From assembly GCA_046347195.1 (NCBI GenBank), contig JAXMGQ010000009.1:58740-122739 (forward strand): 64,000 nt of DNA, read 5' to 3'. Positions 53,068 to 62,130 of the stretch are shown piece by piece. The notes beneath the pieces were generated by a model. It had not been told where the DNA came from. It was given only the letters and a program-made list of their open reading frames with translations, and ran no database searches. The first letter of the stretch is position 1, and every line of letters starts with the position of its first letter. This DNA is from TMP-86 sp046347195 (lineage in GTDB: Bacteria; Pseudomonadota; Gammaproteobacteria; Steroidobacterales; Steroidobacteraceae). The translations under genes were made by a program, and so were the position numbers.

Positions 53068-55002
53068 TTGAACGAATCCCATCGCCGCAAACGCCATCAC
53101 GGCGCCCGTGATCGCGAGCTTGGCCTGCACCTGCCGATCACGCGGCGTGATTTCCTGCAGGGCGCCGCCATGGGCCTTGCGCTGCCCTGGCTCCCCGGGG
53201 CAGTGCGCGCCGCCGGTTCGTCCGCGCCTGCCGCGCATTCATCCGCGCTGAACTATCCGCCGGCGCTCACCGGACTGCGGGGCAGCCATCCGGGTTCCTT
53301 CGAGACCGCGCATGCGCTGCGCGATGGGCGGCCGATGCCCGCTGCCCGCGACATCGGCGAGAGCTACGACCTGGTGGTGGTCGGCGCCGGCATCAGCGGC
53401 CTGTCGGCGGCGCATTTCTACCTCGCCTCCCGGCCCGGCGCCCGCATCCTCATCCTGGACAACCATGATGACTTCGGTGGCCACGCCCGCCGCAACGAGT
53501 TCCAGGTCGATGGACGGTTGCTGCTCATGAACGGCGGCACGCTCAGCATCGAAAGTCCCACGCCGTACAGCAGCGTGGCCGACGGCCTGTTGCGCGACAT
53601 CGGCATCGATCGCAGCCGATGGGAGCACAGTCTGGAGGACCACAAGCTGTATGCCTCGATGGGATTGGGCCAAGGCGTGTTCCTCGACCGCGAGACCTTT
53701 GGCGCCGACCGGTTGCTGGTCCGAACCGAAGGCCAGGGCGTGCGTCAGATGCTCTCCGCATCGCCACTGCGCGAGGCGGTGCGCGCCGACATCGAGCGCA
53801 TCGAGGAGGGAACGCAGGACTACCTGCCCTCGCTGAGTTCGGCGCAGAAGAAGGAAAGGCTCGCGAGCATGAGCTACGAGCGCTTCCTGCTCGACGTCGC
53901 GCGCGTCGACCGCCAGGTCTGTGACTACTATCGCAAGCTGCCGCACGGACTGTGGGGCGTGGGGATCGATGCCGTCTCGGCGCTGGATTGCTGGGGCGTC
54001 GGCTTTCCCGGGTTCAAGGGCCTGAAGCTGGAGCCCGGTCCGACCCCCCGCATGGGCTACACGCCGGCAGGCACGGCGAAGTACGGGTGGAAGCCTGCGA
54101 TCCATTTCCCCGACGGCAACGCCAGCATCGCGCGCTCGCTGGTGCGGCGTCTGGTGCCGGCGGCGATGCCCGGTGCGGGCATCGAGGATCTCGTCACGGC
54201 GCGGGCCGACTATGGCCGGCTCGACGAGAAGGGAGCGCCGGTGCGCATCCGCCTGTCATCGCCGGTGATCCGCGCCGTGCACCTGGAGGCGAAGCAACCG
54301 GCGGCAGGCGTGGCAATCAGCTACCTGCGCGGCGGCGTGGTGGAGCGGGTGCGGTCCCGGCACTGCGTGCTCGCCTGCTGGAACATGATGATCCCCTTTC
54401 TCTGCCCGGAACTGCCGGCCGCGCAGAAGGCTGCGCTCCACGCGCCCTCGAAGGTGCCGCTGCTGTACGTGAGCGTGGCGCTTCGCGGGTGGCAGCCCTT
54501 CGTCAAGCTGGGGGTCAACCGCGTGTACGCGCCGGGCGGGTATTTCTCGGACCTGCGCCTGAACGAGGCGGTGAGCATCGGCCGCTATGCAACCGCGCGC
54601 GATCCGTCCCAGCCGATGGTGGTGCACGTCACGCGCACGCCCTGTGCGCCAGGACTGCCCGAGCACCAGCAGAACCAGGCGGGACGCGCCGACATCCTCG
54701 CAACCTCCTTCGAGACCTACGAGCGGCAACTGCGCGAACAGATGGGCCGCATGCTCGGTGCCGGTGGCTTCGATCCGGCGCGCGACATCGCCGCGATCAC
54801 GGTCAACCGCTGGCCGCACGGCTATGCGCACGAGTTCAATGGCCTGTTCGATCCGCTTCTGCCGCCGGCCGAGCAGCCGAACGTGATGGGTCGCGCGCGA
54901 TTCGGCAGCATCTCCATTGCCAATGCGGATGCGGCGGCGGCCGCGTACACCGATGCGGCCATCGACCAGGCGCATCGCGCCGTGGGCGAACTGACCGGCT
55001 GA
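53068..55002 (+). CDS. Tat-exported FAD-dependent oxidoreductase (spermidine-dehydrogenase-like)
   Basis: This 644-residue protein has a twin-arginine signal (ITRRDFLQGAAMGLALPWLP, arginines 26-27), indicating export folded with cofactor. The mature part has the dinucleotide fold VVVGAGISGLSAAHFY near residue 105 and the motif DNHDDFGGHARRNEF typical of the FAD/NAD(P)-binding amine-oxidase-like group. The pattern YPPALTGLRGSHPGSFE before it is shared, as far as I recall, with bacterial spermidine dehydrogenases. The TTG start at 53068 is supported by GGGAG six bases upstream. The substrate is not certain. Confidence 0.8.
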   Translation: MNESHRRKRHHGARDRELGLHLPITRRDFLQGAAMGLALPWLPGAVRAAGSSAPAAHSSALNYPPALTGLRGSHPGSFETAHALRDGRPMPAARDIGESYDLVVVGAGISGLSAAHFYLASRPGARILILDNHDDFGGHARRNEFQVDGRLLLMNGGTLSIESPTPYSSVADGLLRDIGIDRSRWEHSLEDHKLYASMGLGQGVFLDRETFGADRLLVRTEGQGVRQMLSASPLREAVRADIERIEEGTQDYLPSLSSAQKKERLASMSYERFLLDVARVDRQVCDYYRKLPHGLWGVGIDAVSALDCWGVGFPGFKGLKLEPGPTPRMGYTPAGTAKYGWKPAIHFPDGNASIARSLVRRLVPAAMPGAGIEDLVTARADYGRLDEKGAPVRIRLSSPVIRAVHLEAKQPAAGVAISYLRGGVVERVRSRHCVLACWNMMIPFLCPELPAAQKAALHAPSKVPLLYVSVALRGWQPFVKLGVNRVYAPGGYFSDLRLNEAVSIGRYATARDPSQPMVVHVTRTPCAPGLPEHQQNQAGRADILATSFETYERQLREQMGRMLGAGGFDPARDIAAITVNRWPHGYAHEFNGLFDPLLPPAEQPNVMGRARFGSISIANADAAAAAYTDAAIDQAHRAVGELTG

Positions 55003-55025
55003 AGCCCGACGGTGCGGGGCTGGAT

Positions 55026-55055
55026 GCGGCGGCGCCAGCTTCGGTGCGCCGCCGC
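55026..55055. terminator. Hairpin terminator between convergent genes
   Basis: A perfect 10-bp GC stem (GCGGCGGCGC and its complement) with a 10-base loop lies in the 57-bp gap between the oxidoreductase and pgm stop codons. It has no long T-run. Confidence 0.5.
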
Positions 55056-55059
55056 AGCT

Positions 55060-56706
55060 TCAGGCGATGGTCGCGTCCACCACCGACTGGGCTTCCGCGA
55101 ACAGCTCCGCGAGGTGCGCCTCGCTCCGAAAGCTCTCCGCGTAGATCTTGTAGATGTTCTCGGTGCCGGAGGGTCTTGCCGCGAACCAGCCGTTCTCGGC
55201 GATGACCTTGATGCCGCCCAGTGTCCCGCCGTTGACGGGCGAGCGGTCCTGGATGGCGAGGATGGGTTCTCCCGCGAGCTGCTGGATGTGAAGCTGCTGC
55301 GGGGTGATCTTCGAGAGCTTCTGCTTCTGCGCGGCGCTCGCGGGCGCATCCATCCGGCTGGCGAAGGGCTCGCCGTAGCGCTGGGTCAGCGCGGCATATC
55401 GTTCTCCCGGATCCTCGCCCGTGGCGGCGAGCATCTCCGCCGCCAGGAGTCCCGGGATGATGCCGTCCTTGTCCGTGGTCCACACGGTGCCATCGCGCCT
55501 GAGGAAGCTGGCGCCGGCGCTCTCCTCACCGCCGAAGCCGAGCTTGCCCTGGAACAGGCCATCGGCGAACCACTTGAAGCCCACGGGCACTTCGTAGAGA
55601 TCACGGCCGAGGGCGGCCGCGACCCGGTCGATCATGGCGCTGCTCACCATGGTCTTGCCCACCGCCGCGCCGGACTGCCAGCCGGGGCGATGACGGAACA
55701 GGTAGTCGATGCACACCGCGAGGTAATGATTGGCCGGCAGGAGCCCTTCGCTGCGGGCGACGATGCCGTGCCGGTCATGATCGGTGTCGCAGGCGCAGGC
55801 AACGTCGAAGCGGTCCTTCAGCGCGATCAGCGAACGCATGGCGTAAGGTGAGGAAGGATCCATGCGCACCTTGCCGTCCCAGTCCAGGGTCATGAAGCTG
55901 AAAGTGGGATCCACTTTCTGGCTCACCACCTGCAGGTCGATGCGATGGTGTTCGGCGATGCGCGACCAGTAGTTCACGCCCGCCCCGCCGAGCGGATCGA
56001 CACCCATGCGCACGCCGCGCGCGCGGATGATGTCGAAATCGATGACGTTGCCGAGATCCGCGACATATTGTCCGAGGAAGTCGTGCTCGCGCGTGGTGCC
56101 GGCACGACGCGCCTGCTGCAGCGGCAGTCGCTGCACCTCGCGCAGCTTGTTCTCGAGGATGCCGTTCGCCGCGTTCTCGACCCAGCGCGTGACGTCCGTG
56201 TCGGCCGGTCCGCCATTCGGCGGGTTGTACTTGAAGCCGCCGCTGTCCGGCGGGTTGTGCGATGGGCTGACGACGATGCCGTCCGCGAGCTGTGAACGGC
56301 GGCCGCGGTTGTGGACGAGGATGGCGTGCGAGACGGCCGGGGTGGGGGTGTACTCCCCGCCCTGCGAGATCATCACCGTGACGCCGTTGGCGGCGAGCAC
56401 CTCCAGGGCGGTCTGGAAGGCGGGGCCCGACAGCGCGTGCGTGTCGATGCCGAGGAACACGGGCCCGTCGATGCCGCGCTCCAGGCGATACTGGCAGATG
56501 GCCTGCGTGATCGCCAGCACGTGCGCCTCGTTGAAGCTGGCCTCGAAGGAGACGCCTCGATGCCCGGAGGTGCCGAAGGCCACCCGCTGGGTCGGGACGG
56601 CGATGTCCGGCTTGATGGCGTAGTACGCGTCGATGAGGCGCGGCACATCGACCAGCGTCGAGGCCGTCGCCGGCTCTCCCGCGAGTGGGCTGATCCTCTC
56701 GCTCAT
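55060..56706 (-). CDS. pgm: Phosphoglucomutase (alpha-D-glucose phosphate-specific)
   Basis: This 548-residue phosphohexomutase interconverts glucose 1-phosphate and glucose 6-phosphate. Motifs are RVAFGTSGHRG, active-site phosphoserine VVSPSHNPPDSGG, metal loop CDTDHDRHG, sugar loop FGGEESAGAS and phosphate site ARPSGTENIYKIY, all intact. ATG 56706 overlaps the transaldolase stop (ATGA). The pair supplies central sugar-phosphate metabolism. Confidence 0.96.
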   Translation of the reverse strand: MSERISPLAGEPATASTLVDVPRLIDAYYAIKPDIAVPTQRVAFGTSGHRGVSFEASFNEAHVLAITQAICQYRLERGIDGPVFLGIDTHALSGPAFQTALEVLAANGVTVMISQGGEYTPTPAVSHAILVHNRGRRSQLADGIVVSPSHNPPDSGGFKYNPPNGGPADTDVTRWVENAANGILENKLREVQRLPLQQARRAGTTREHDFLGQYVADLGNVIDFDIIRARGVRMGVDPLGGAGVNYWSRIAEHHRIDLQVVSQKVDPTFSFMTLDWDGKVRMDPSSPYAMRSLIALKDRFDVACACDTDHDRHGIVARSEGLLPANHYLAVCIDYLFRHRPGWQSGAAVGKTMVSSAMIDRVAAALGRDLYEVPVGFKWFADGLFQGKLGFGGEESAGASFLRRDGTVWTTDKDGIIPGLLAAEMLAATGEDPGERYAALTQRYGEPFASRMDAPASAAQKQKLSKITPQQLHIQQLAGEPILAIQDRSPVNGGTLGGIKVIAENGWFAARPSGTENIYKIYAESFRSEAHLAELFAEAQSVVDATIA

Positions 56707-57794
56707 CGGGCCGCGGCGCCTTTCGCCGGCTGGCTCTTGTCGATGATCCGCTTCAGCAGGCCTTGCCAGGACTTCACGAATGCCGCGGCGCCGTCCGCCT
56801 GCAATTGCAGGGCGAGCGCACCGGCATCGACGCCGGCGTCGGCGAACCGGCGCAGCGCACGAGCCACCGCGTCGCGGTCCGCCTGGAGCGGTGCGCCCAG
56901 TCGGCCGCTCCCGGCGAAGGCCAGTAGCGTCTTTTCCGGCATGGTGTCGATGGTGTCCGGTGCGGCCAGTGCCTCGATGTACAGGGTTTCGGAAGCCTCC
57001 GGATCCTTCACGCCGGTGCTGGCCCACAACAGGCGCTGGGGTTTCGCACCGGCGGCCGAGAGGCGCCGCCAGCGGGGACTGGCGAGATGCTCGCGATACG
57101 CGACGTAGCACTGCTGCCCCACGGCGAGGCCCAGCTGGTTGTGCAACGCCGCTGGAACCCGGTCAGCCACGGCGCGGTCCCATCGGCTGATGAACAGCGA
57201 TGCGACGCTCGCCACCTGCAGCGGCCGGCCCGCCTCCAGGCGGCGTTCCAGGCCGCGCTGGTAGGCCTCCACCGCGGCGAGGTACTGGTCGCAGGAAAAG
57301 AGCAAGGTGACGTTCACCGGAATGCCGCGCCAGATGGCCTCCTCGATGGCCGGGACGCCGGCCGGCGTTCCCGGGATCTTGATGAAGATGTTGTCCCGTG
57401 CAGCCCGCGCGTGGATGTCCTGTGCCGCGGCCACCGTGCCCTGGGTGTCGGCGGCCAGCAGGGGAGAGACCTCGAGGGAGACCCAGCCGTCCACTCCGCC
57501 AGTGGCCTCGAAGGCGGGACGGAACAGGTCGGCCGCGCGCCGCAGGTCGTCGATGGCGAGGTGGAGGAAGATGTCCTCGGGAGCGGCGTTGCTGGCAGCG
57601 AGCCGCGCGATGTCGGCATCATAAGAGCTGCCCTTGCCGATGGCCTCGTCGAAGATGGTCGGGTTGGAGGTGAGGCCCGTGACCGACAGGTCGCGGATGT
57701 AGCGCGCGAGCGTGCCGCTGTCGAGCAGTTCGCGGGTGATGTTGTCGAGCCAGAGGCTCTGTCCGAGGTCGTGGAGTGCTTGGGTGGGTTTCAT
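56703..57794 (-). CDS. tal: Transaldolase
   Basis: This 363-residue transaldolase of the longer actinobacterial/proteobacterial type catalyses dihydroxyacetone transfer in the non-oxidative pentose phosphate pathway. Motifs are LSVTGLTSNPTIFDEAI, NIFIKIPGTPAGVPAIEEAI and the Schiff-base lysine in LLWASTGVKDP. ATG 57794 begins the operon with pgm; the 110-bp gap to divergent msrB should hold the promoters. Confidence 0.95.
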   Translation of the reverse strand: MKPTQALHDLGQSLWLDNITRELLDSGTLARYIRDLSVTGLTSNPTIFDEAIGKGSSYDADIARLAASNAAPEDIFLHLAIDDLRRAADLFRPAFEATGGVDGWVSLEVSPLLAADTQGTVAAAQDIHARAARDNIFIKIPGTPAGVPAIEEAIWRGIPVNVTLLFSCDQYLAAVEAYQRGLERRLEAGRPLQVASVASLFISRWDRAVADRVPAALHNQLGLAVGQQCYVAYREHLASPRWRRLSAAGAKPQRLLWASTGVKDPEASETLYIEALAAPDTIDTMPEKTLLAFAGSGRLGAPLQADRDAVARALRRFADAGVDAGALALQLQADGAAAFVKSWQGLLKRIIDKSQPAKGAAAR

Positions 57795-57904
57795 GGCGTG
57801 AAATCTTCGGATCGTGGATCCGGTCCTGTGGGGTATACGAATCGACTGGAGTGGGCCGCATGCATGCAAGTGCACCATTATCGTCCGAAACGGGCCTCAT
57901 CGCG

Positions 57905-58471
57905 ATGCGTCGTCGGGAAATGCTGCTCGGCCTGTTCGCACTCGGGTGCCTGCCCGCCCTGAAAGCGGCGCAGGCCAAGGCCGGGTCCGACGAGGTCCGG
58001 GTTGAAGTATTTTCAGACGATGGCCGGAGCAAGGGAGTCTCCAGCCAGCCGCGGGTCCGGCGAAGCCCCGAACAGTGGCGGGCGGGACTGTCGCCAGCCG
58101 CCTACCAGGTGACCCGCGAGTCCGGCACCGAGCGGCCGTTCAGCGGGCAGTACTGGAACAATCACGCCGCGGGTCTGTATCGCTGCATCTGCTGCGGCAC
58201 GGCGCTGTTCCATTCGGCAACCAAGTTCGAGTCCGGGACCGGCTGGCCGAGTTTCTGGAAGCCGCTGTCGCCCCACAATGTCTCCGAAGGACCGAACATC
58301 ACGGTCGTGGGGCGGTGGGCCCCCGTTTCCTGCGCATTGTGCGAGGCGCACCTGGGACATGTGTTCGACGATGGGCCGCCACCCACGGGCCTGCGCTATT
58401 GCATCAATTCCGTCGCGCTGGATTTCCACCCCTTTGTCGAGGCCGCCCTCGGCGCGAGGACCTCGACATGA
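57905..58471 (+). CDS. msrB: Peptide-methionine (R)-S-oxide reductase, secreted
   Basis: This MsrB of about 188 residues reduces methionine-R-sulfoxide. It has a signal-like N-terminus (MLLGLFALGCLPALKAAQA), a zinc Cys pair CICCG, the SGTGWPSFW substrate motif, a second Cys pair CALCEAHLGHVFDDG and the resolving/catalytic Cys in LRYCINSVALDF. ATG 57905 is used; ATG 57860 would add 15 residues. It is followed by msrA with an ATGA overlap, a common pair for repairing oxidised envelope proteins. Confidence 0.92.
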   Translation: MRRREMLLGLFALGCLPALKAAQAKAGSDEVRVEVFSDDGRSKGVSSQPRVRRSPEQWRAGLSPAAYQVTRESGTERPFSGQYWNNHAAGLYRCICCGTALFHSATKFESGTGWPSFWKPLSPHNVSEGPNITVVGRWAPVSCALCEAHLGHVFDDGPPPTGLRYCINSVALDFHPFVEAALGARTST

Positions 58472-59181
58472 GTGGCGCCAGGACGGTTCGCACGCTGCTG
58501 CTGTTCATGGCCGCAGCCATCCTCGTCGCTGCCTGTTCCACCCATGCGGCCGAACGCGCCGTCGTGCTGCCGCCGCCGGAGGTCGATGCGCCGCGAGCAA
58601 CCGGCCCGTTGCAAACGGTGGTCCTCGCCGGTGGCTGCTTCTGGGGCGTACAAGGCGTGTTCCAGCACCTGAAGGGCGTGCACCAGGCCATCTCCGGCTA
58701 CGCCGGAGGCGAGCCGGGTGCGGTGGACTACGAAACGGTCAGCACCGGCACGACAGGCCATGCCGAATCCGTGCAGGTGAGCTACGACCCCGCGCAGATC
58801 AGCCTGGGGGAGATCCTGCGCGTGTTCTTTTCGGTCGCGCACGATCCCACGCAGCTCAACCGGCAGGGACCGGATGTGGGCACACAGTATCGCTCCGCGA
58901 TCTTCTACTCGACCGAGGACCAGAAGCACATTGCGTCCAGCTACATCGCGCAGCTCACGCAGGCGCACGTGTTTGCGAGGCCCCTGGTGACTCAACTCGC
59001 GCCGCTGCAGGGCTTTCATCGCGCGGAAGAGTATCACCAGGATTATCTGCAGAATCATCCGGACCAGCCCTACATCGTGTTCAACGACCTGCCGAAGATC
59101 GAGCAGCTCCGTCGGTTGTTTCCGGACTCTTATCGTGATGCGCCGATTCTCGTACGGTCTGAACGCCAGCGGCCGCGTTGA
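58468..59181 (+). CDS. msrA: Peptide-methionine (S)-S-oxide reductase, lipoprotein
   Basis: This 237-residue MsrA has a lipobox at ILVAAC, so it should be anchored in the membrane facing the periplasm. Catalytic GGCFWGVQ, DPTQLNRQGPDVGTQYRS and HQDYLQNHP are intact. It reduces methionine-S-sulfoxide and complements the coupled MsrB. Its last codons contain the first copy of a 14-bp repeat (59176-59189) that recurs at 61896. Confidence 0.94.
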   Translation: MSGARTVRTLLLFMAAAILVAACSTHAAERAVVLPPPEVDAPRATGPLQTVVLAGGCFWGVQGVFQHLKGVHQAISGYAGGEPGAVDYETVSTGTTGHAESVQVSYDPAQISLGEILRVFFSVAHDPTQLNRQGPDVGTQYRSAIFYSTEDQKHIASSYIAQLTQAHVFARPLVTQLAPLQGFHRAEEYHQDYLQNHPDQPYIVFNDLPKIEQLRRLFPDSYRDAPILVRSERQRPR

Positions 59182-59189
59182 GCCAGCGG
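59176..59189. repeat. 14-bp repeat CGTTGAGCCAGCGG, copy 1
   Basis: It overlaps the msrA stop codon. An identical copy lies at 61896-61909 and an inverted 13/14 copy at 62075-62088, so the copies flank the toxin-antitoxin and insertion-sequence patch. Confidence 0.6.
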
Positions 59190-59514
59190 TCGGTGCGGGA
59201 TCCGGCGCGGAAACGACAGCCCTGAATCGGTGACTATTCGCGAAGAGGGAAGGTGATCGGCATTCGACCGTAAAGGGTATTGCATGCCCGTCCGCCGCGT
59301 CGCGATGGTGATCCATCACCGACTGATACGTATGAACAATTCAGTTCGAGGTCCCAATTTCTGGCGATATTGAACAATAATGAAAGTTTCGCCTCATTTA
59401 GGCGGATCTTAGGATCTGATTCGGCGATTTTTGCGACATTTAAGAATGAGGTGTTTCGTTTGCGTGCCTCTGACTTATCGATTATCCTATTTTCGTTTTT
59501 CCGATAGCCCACTT
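59182..59514. other. 333-bp AT-rich intergenic leader
   Basis: From about 59225 the base composition drops sharply below that of the rest of the window, with runs such as GATTTTTGCGACATTTAAG. No gene is supported: a 75-codon frame is present but has no family features or ribosome-binding site. It probably carries the promoter of the toxin-antitoxin pair and marks imported DNA. Confidence 0.6.
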
Positions 59515-59769
59515 ATGGATAGCGTCAAACTAGGCAAGAACGGCCAAATCGCCATCCCGCGAAACGTCATGAAGCGCCTGAATCTGAAGGGCGAGGAAAC
59601 ATTGCTGCTCGAGGTCACCGATGACGGCGTGATCCGTCTTCGGCCCGCGGCAGTCCTTCCCATCGAGATGTACTCGTCCGAGCGCATTCGCGAGTTCGAA
59701 TCCGAATCGGCGGTGAGTCAGGAACTTCGCGAGCGCGTCAAGACCCGCTTGGCGCGCTCGACTCGATAG
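59515..59769 (+). CDS. AbrB/MazE-type antitoxin
   Basis: This 84-residue protein starts with a swapped-hairpin AbrB DNA-binding domain: VKLGKNGQIAIPRNVMKRLNLKGEETLLLEV, followed by a charged helix (RIREFESESAVSQELRERVKTRL) that would bind toxin. It would repress its own operon and neutralise the PIN toxin encoded 6 bp downstream. ATG 59515 lies at the edge of the AT-rich leader. Confidence 0.85.
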   Translation: MDSVKLGKNGQIAIPRNVMKRLNLKGEETLLLEVTDDGVIRLRPAAVLPIEMYSSERIREFESESAVSQELRERVKTRLARSTR

Positions 59770-59775
59770 CATCCA

Positions 59776-60204
59776 TTGCGGCTGTTTCTCGACGCCAACA
59801 TTCTTTTCCTGGCGGGCTACTCAGCGACCAGCCCTGTACACGATCTGCTCTCGTTGGCAGGTGCCGGCGACTGCGAACTCGTGTCTTCCGAGTATGCCTT
59901 CGAAGAGGCACGGCGAAACCTGGAGCTCAAGGTCGATGCGAGCGCGGTGGCCGCCATGATTTCCGCCACCCACATGGTGGTTCGTGTCAACGAAGCAGCT
60001 GCGCCTGCGGTTCACATTGCGCAAACCACGGCGCTATCCGATAGGGCCGACATTCCCATCCTGGCAGCGGCGATCCAGTCCGCCGTCGATGCGCTGGTGA
60101 CCGGTGACCGGCGAGCATTTGGCGATTACTTCGGTAGCCGACTGGCCGGTATTCGCATCATGCGCCTCCGTGACGCGCTCAACGAAATTCTTGCCGCCAA
60201 ATAG
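59776..60204 (+). CDS. PIN-domain toxin
   Basis: This 142-residue predicted endoribonuclease has PIN acidic residues at RLFLDANILF, SSEYAFEEARRNL, DIPILAAAIQSAVDALVTGD and RRAFGDYF. TTG 59776 is the only usable start after the antitoxin stop. The last codons, including the TAG stop, lie in the 8-bp target duplication of the adjacent insertion sequence, so the toxin frame is just preserved. Confidence 0.82.
   Translation: MRLFLDANILFLAGYSATSPVHDLLSLAGAGDCELVSSEYAFEEARRNLELKVDASAVAAMISATHMVVRVNEAAAPAVHIAQTTALSDRADIPILAAAIQSAVDALVTGDRRAFGDYFGSRLAGIRIMRLRDALNEILAAK
60197..60204. repeat. Target-site duplication CCAAATAG, left copy
   Basis: This 8-bp direct repeat is identical to 61649-61656 and immediately flanks the insertion sequence. 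It contains the toxin stop codon. Confidence 0.85.
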
Positions 60205-60230
60205 GGCTCTGTTGAATTTCGAGTGGGTTA
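60205..60230 (+). repeat. Left terminal inverted repeat of the ISL3 element
   Basis: It begins GGCTCTGTTGAATTTCGAGT and pairs with 61623-61648. It includes the end of the transposase frame. Confidence 0.8.
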
Positions 60231-61475
60231 CGCGACGTAGGGATTGAGCTTGGAGAAGTCGAGCTTGCCAGCGACAAGGAAGATCACCATGCGGATGGTG
60301 CGGAAGGTCCCATACCCGCGCGCCTTGCGTTTGGCGGCCTGGAACAGGCCGTTGATGGCTTCAAAAAGCCGTTCGTTTGCCGTGTTTCGACCCAGGCGAG
60401 GACCCCCTCGAAGTGCTTGCGGATCATGACGGCCACTGCCTTCATCGGCTCGACCTTCGAGCGCATCACGTTCGTACACCACTGCTTGAGCAGCGCGCGC
60501 GCGATGTTGGGCTGCTTGCGGCTCATGATCTCGCGCAGCTGCTCGCGGTACTGCCAGGCACGGGCGGTGCGGCTGCTGGTCATGTTCGCCAGCAGGGCAT
60601 CGAGGAACCGGCGCGCTGCGGCCGCCCCAGCCGACTGCGGTCCTTCAGCGGCGTCCAACGCAGCCCCTTGAGGCTCGGGTCGAGCTTCTGCTCGGCGCGG
60701 CGCAGCAGGCGTCGATCGCGGCCGAGGCGTGAGCGATCACGTGGAACTTGTCGAAGGTGATCTGTGCGTTGGAGAAGTTTGCCTCGACGCCTTTGATGAA
60801 CGCCGGGGACATGTCGATGCTGATGGCGGCAATCTGGGTGGGCTTGCCAGCATGGGCGCGCAGGTTCGCGGCGAAGGCCTGCACGGTCTCGGCTTCGCGG
60901 CCTCGGCGCGGAGCAGCACTCGGCGCCGCTCGGGGTCCGGGTCGGCATCGGCAAAGAGCGTCACGTAGTCGTGTCCTTGGCGCGCGAGGTCTCATCGATC
61001 GCCAGGCGCCGCACCTCACGGAGATCGGCCGCACCAACCGCCGCATCGACGTAGCGATGGCACACGGCCGCTGATCCGATGAACCGACTCCCCGGTGATG
61101 CGCGCGACACCCGTGAAGGACATCTCCCGGCTCAACAGCAGCACGAAGGCCTCAAAGAGCAGCCTTGAAGCCCGACAGCTTGCCCCGCCCACGGCGGGCT
61201 CACCTATTGAACAACCTTCCCGTCGGGCAGCTTCACTCGCGGTACCCGCACCGAAGCTCGCATTCGTGCTGGAAGAAGTTCAGGTGCCGGTAGGTCTTGG
61301 TCACGGTGTCGTGCACCGGGTGCTGCCCGTCCGCGCCAGCGACCCCAAAGCGGCTGCCAACCTCGAAATCCACGCAAATGTTCAGCTTCTTCTGGCTCGG
61401 CTCGAAGCTCATCCCGGCGATGAACCAGGGGAGCTGATGCCAAGGCAGACTCGAATGCTCTTTCTCGGTGACCAT
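60228..61475 (-). pseudogene. ISL3-family transposase, multiply frameshifted
   Basis: Pieces of one ISL3 transposase lie in all three minus-strand frames. The N-terminal zinc-finger region (HDTVTKTYRHLNFFQHECEL) continues as RVPRVKLPDGKVV. The DDE core follows (RRLAIDETSRA, AAISIDMSPAFIKGVEANFSNAQITFDKFHVIAHA, SLKGLRWT), then the C-terminal end (ARALLKQWCTNVMRSKVEPMKAVAVMIRKHF, TNGFL, KRKARGYGTFRTIRMVIFLVAGKLDFSKLNPY). At least five shifts are needed, so no active transposase is made. Confidence 0.87.
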
Positions 61476-61622
61476 CTCGACCCTTCCACTTCGATCTTCA
61501 GGAGCCTGCGCCCCAACCAGCCACGGACTTCTGCCGCCTGCGGCGCCAGACCGCGCTTCGCCTTTGCCGATGAAAGTAGATCGAAGAGCAAAGATCAAGA
61601 TCTACCCCGAAGAAAGCTCCGG

Positions 61623-61648
61623 TTACCCACTCAGATTTCAATAGAGGC
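61623..61648 (-). repeat. Right terminal inverted repeat of the ISL3 element
   Basis: Read inward it begins GCCTCTATTGAAATCTGAGT, pairing with the left end at 60205 with 20 of 26 matches. Confidence 0.8.
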
Positions 61649-61656
61649 CCAAATAG
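61649..61656. repeat. Target-site duplication CCAAATAG, right copy
   Basis: Identical to 60197-60204. Confidence 0.85.
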
Positions 61657-62130
61657 CAACCAGCTTTCGCGGATTCGCTGACGAGGTTTGAGGCAGTGGC
61701 CAAGGTTCGAGTGGCGGATCGCGGTTCAGGCGCGGCCGTGTCGCCAGTTTTGTCGGAGCGGACGATCGAGCCCGGAACTCTCAGCAGGTCACCGGAACTG
61801 GCGCTGGCAATGCATGGCGCCGGCGGCTGCAACTCAAGGCCCTGAAGGCACCGCGAAGGCGCCCGTCATGGTCCCGCTCTGACCACCACCAGCAGCGTTG
61901 AGCCAGCGGGCGGAAAGGCTTGCCTTGGGCCGCGTCGGAGCGCGGCCGATTCGACTCGCGGGGCCGCGCTGATCGGTGACCTCAGCTCTGTGATGACGCC
62001 ATGTGCGATAGCGGCCCACCGAGTCGAATCGGATGCCTTCCCGCGCGACCGCGGCCCAAGGCAATCCTCTCCGCCCGCTGGCTCAACACCGCTGAGGGCG
62101 AATCAAGCGCAACCCCAGTGACAGCGCCCC
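61657..62130. other. 474-bp intergenic region
   Basis: No convincing gene lies here. Short frames lack family features. The right half is taken up by the long imperfect palindrome at 61893-62095. Confidence 0.6.
61893..62095. repeat. About 200-bp imperfect palindrome
   Basis: Two arms of about 75-85 bp are near-identical in inverse orientation around a ~42-bp centre. Shared blocks include GTTGAGCCAGCGGGCGGA, TTGCCTTGGGCCGCG and CCGATTCGACTCG. It could be a MITE-like element, a REP-type hairpin, or a strong terminator for the fatty-acid gene to its right. The left arm begins with the 14-bp repeat also found at the msrA stop. Confidence 0.75.

Larger units (their letters stand above)
60205..61648 (-). 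mobile_element. ISL3-family insertion sequence, decayed
   Basis: The element is 1444 bp, within the normal ISL3 range. Imperfect terminal inverted repeats of about 26 bp match at 20 positions (left GGCTCTGTTGAATTTCGAGT, right end read inward GCCTCTATTGAAATCTGAGT). Perfect 8-bp flanking duplications match the ISL3 habit. It carries one transposase gene on the minus strand, broken by several frameshifts. The intact duplication dates insertion as a single clean event. Confidence 0.88.

Noticed and set aside
59280..59507. Small gene in the AT-rich leader
   Set aside because: The 75-codon frame has no start context, no recognisable domain, and lies where a toxin-antitoxin promoter is expected.
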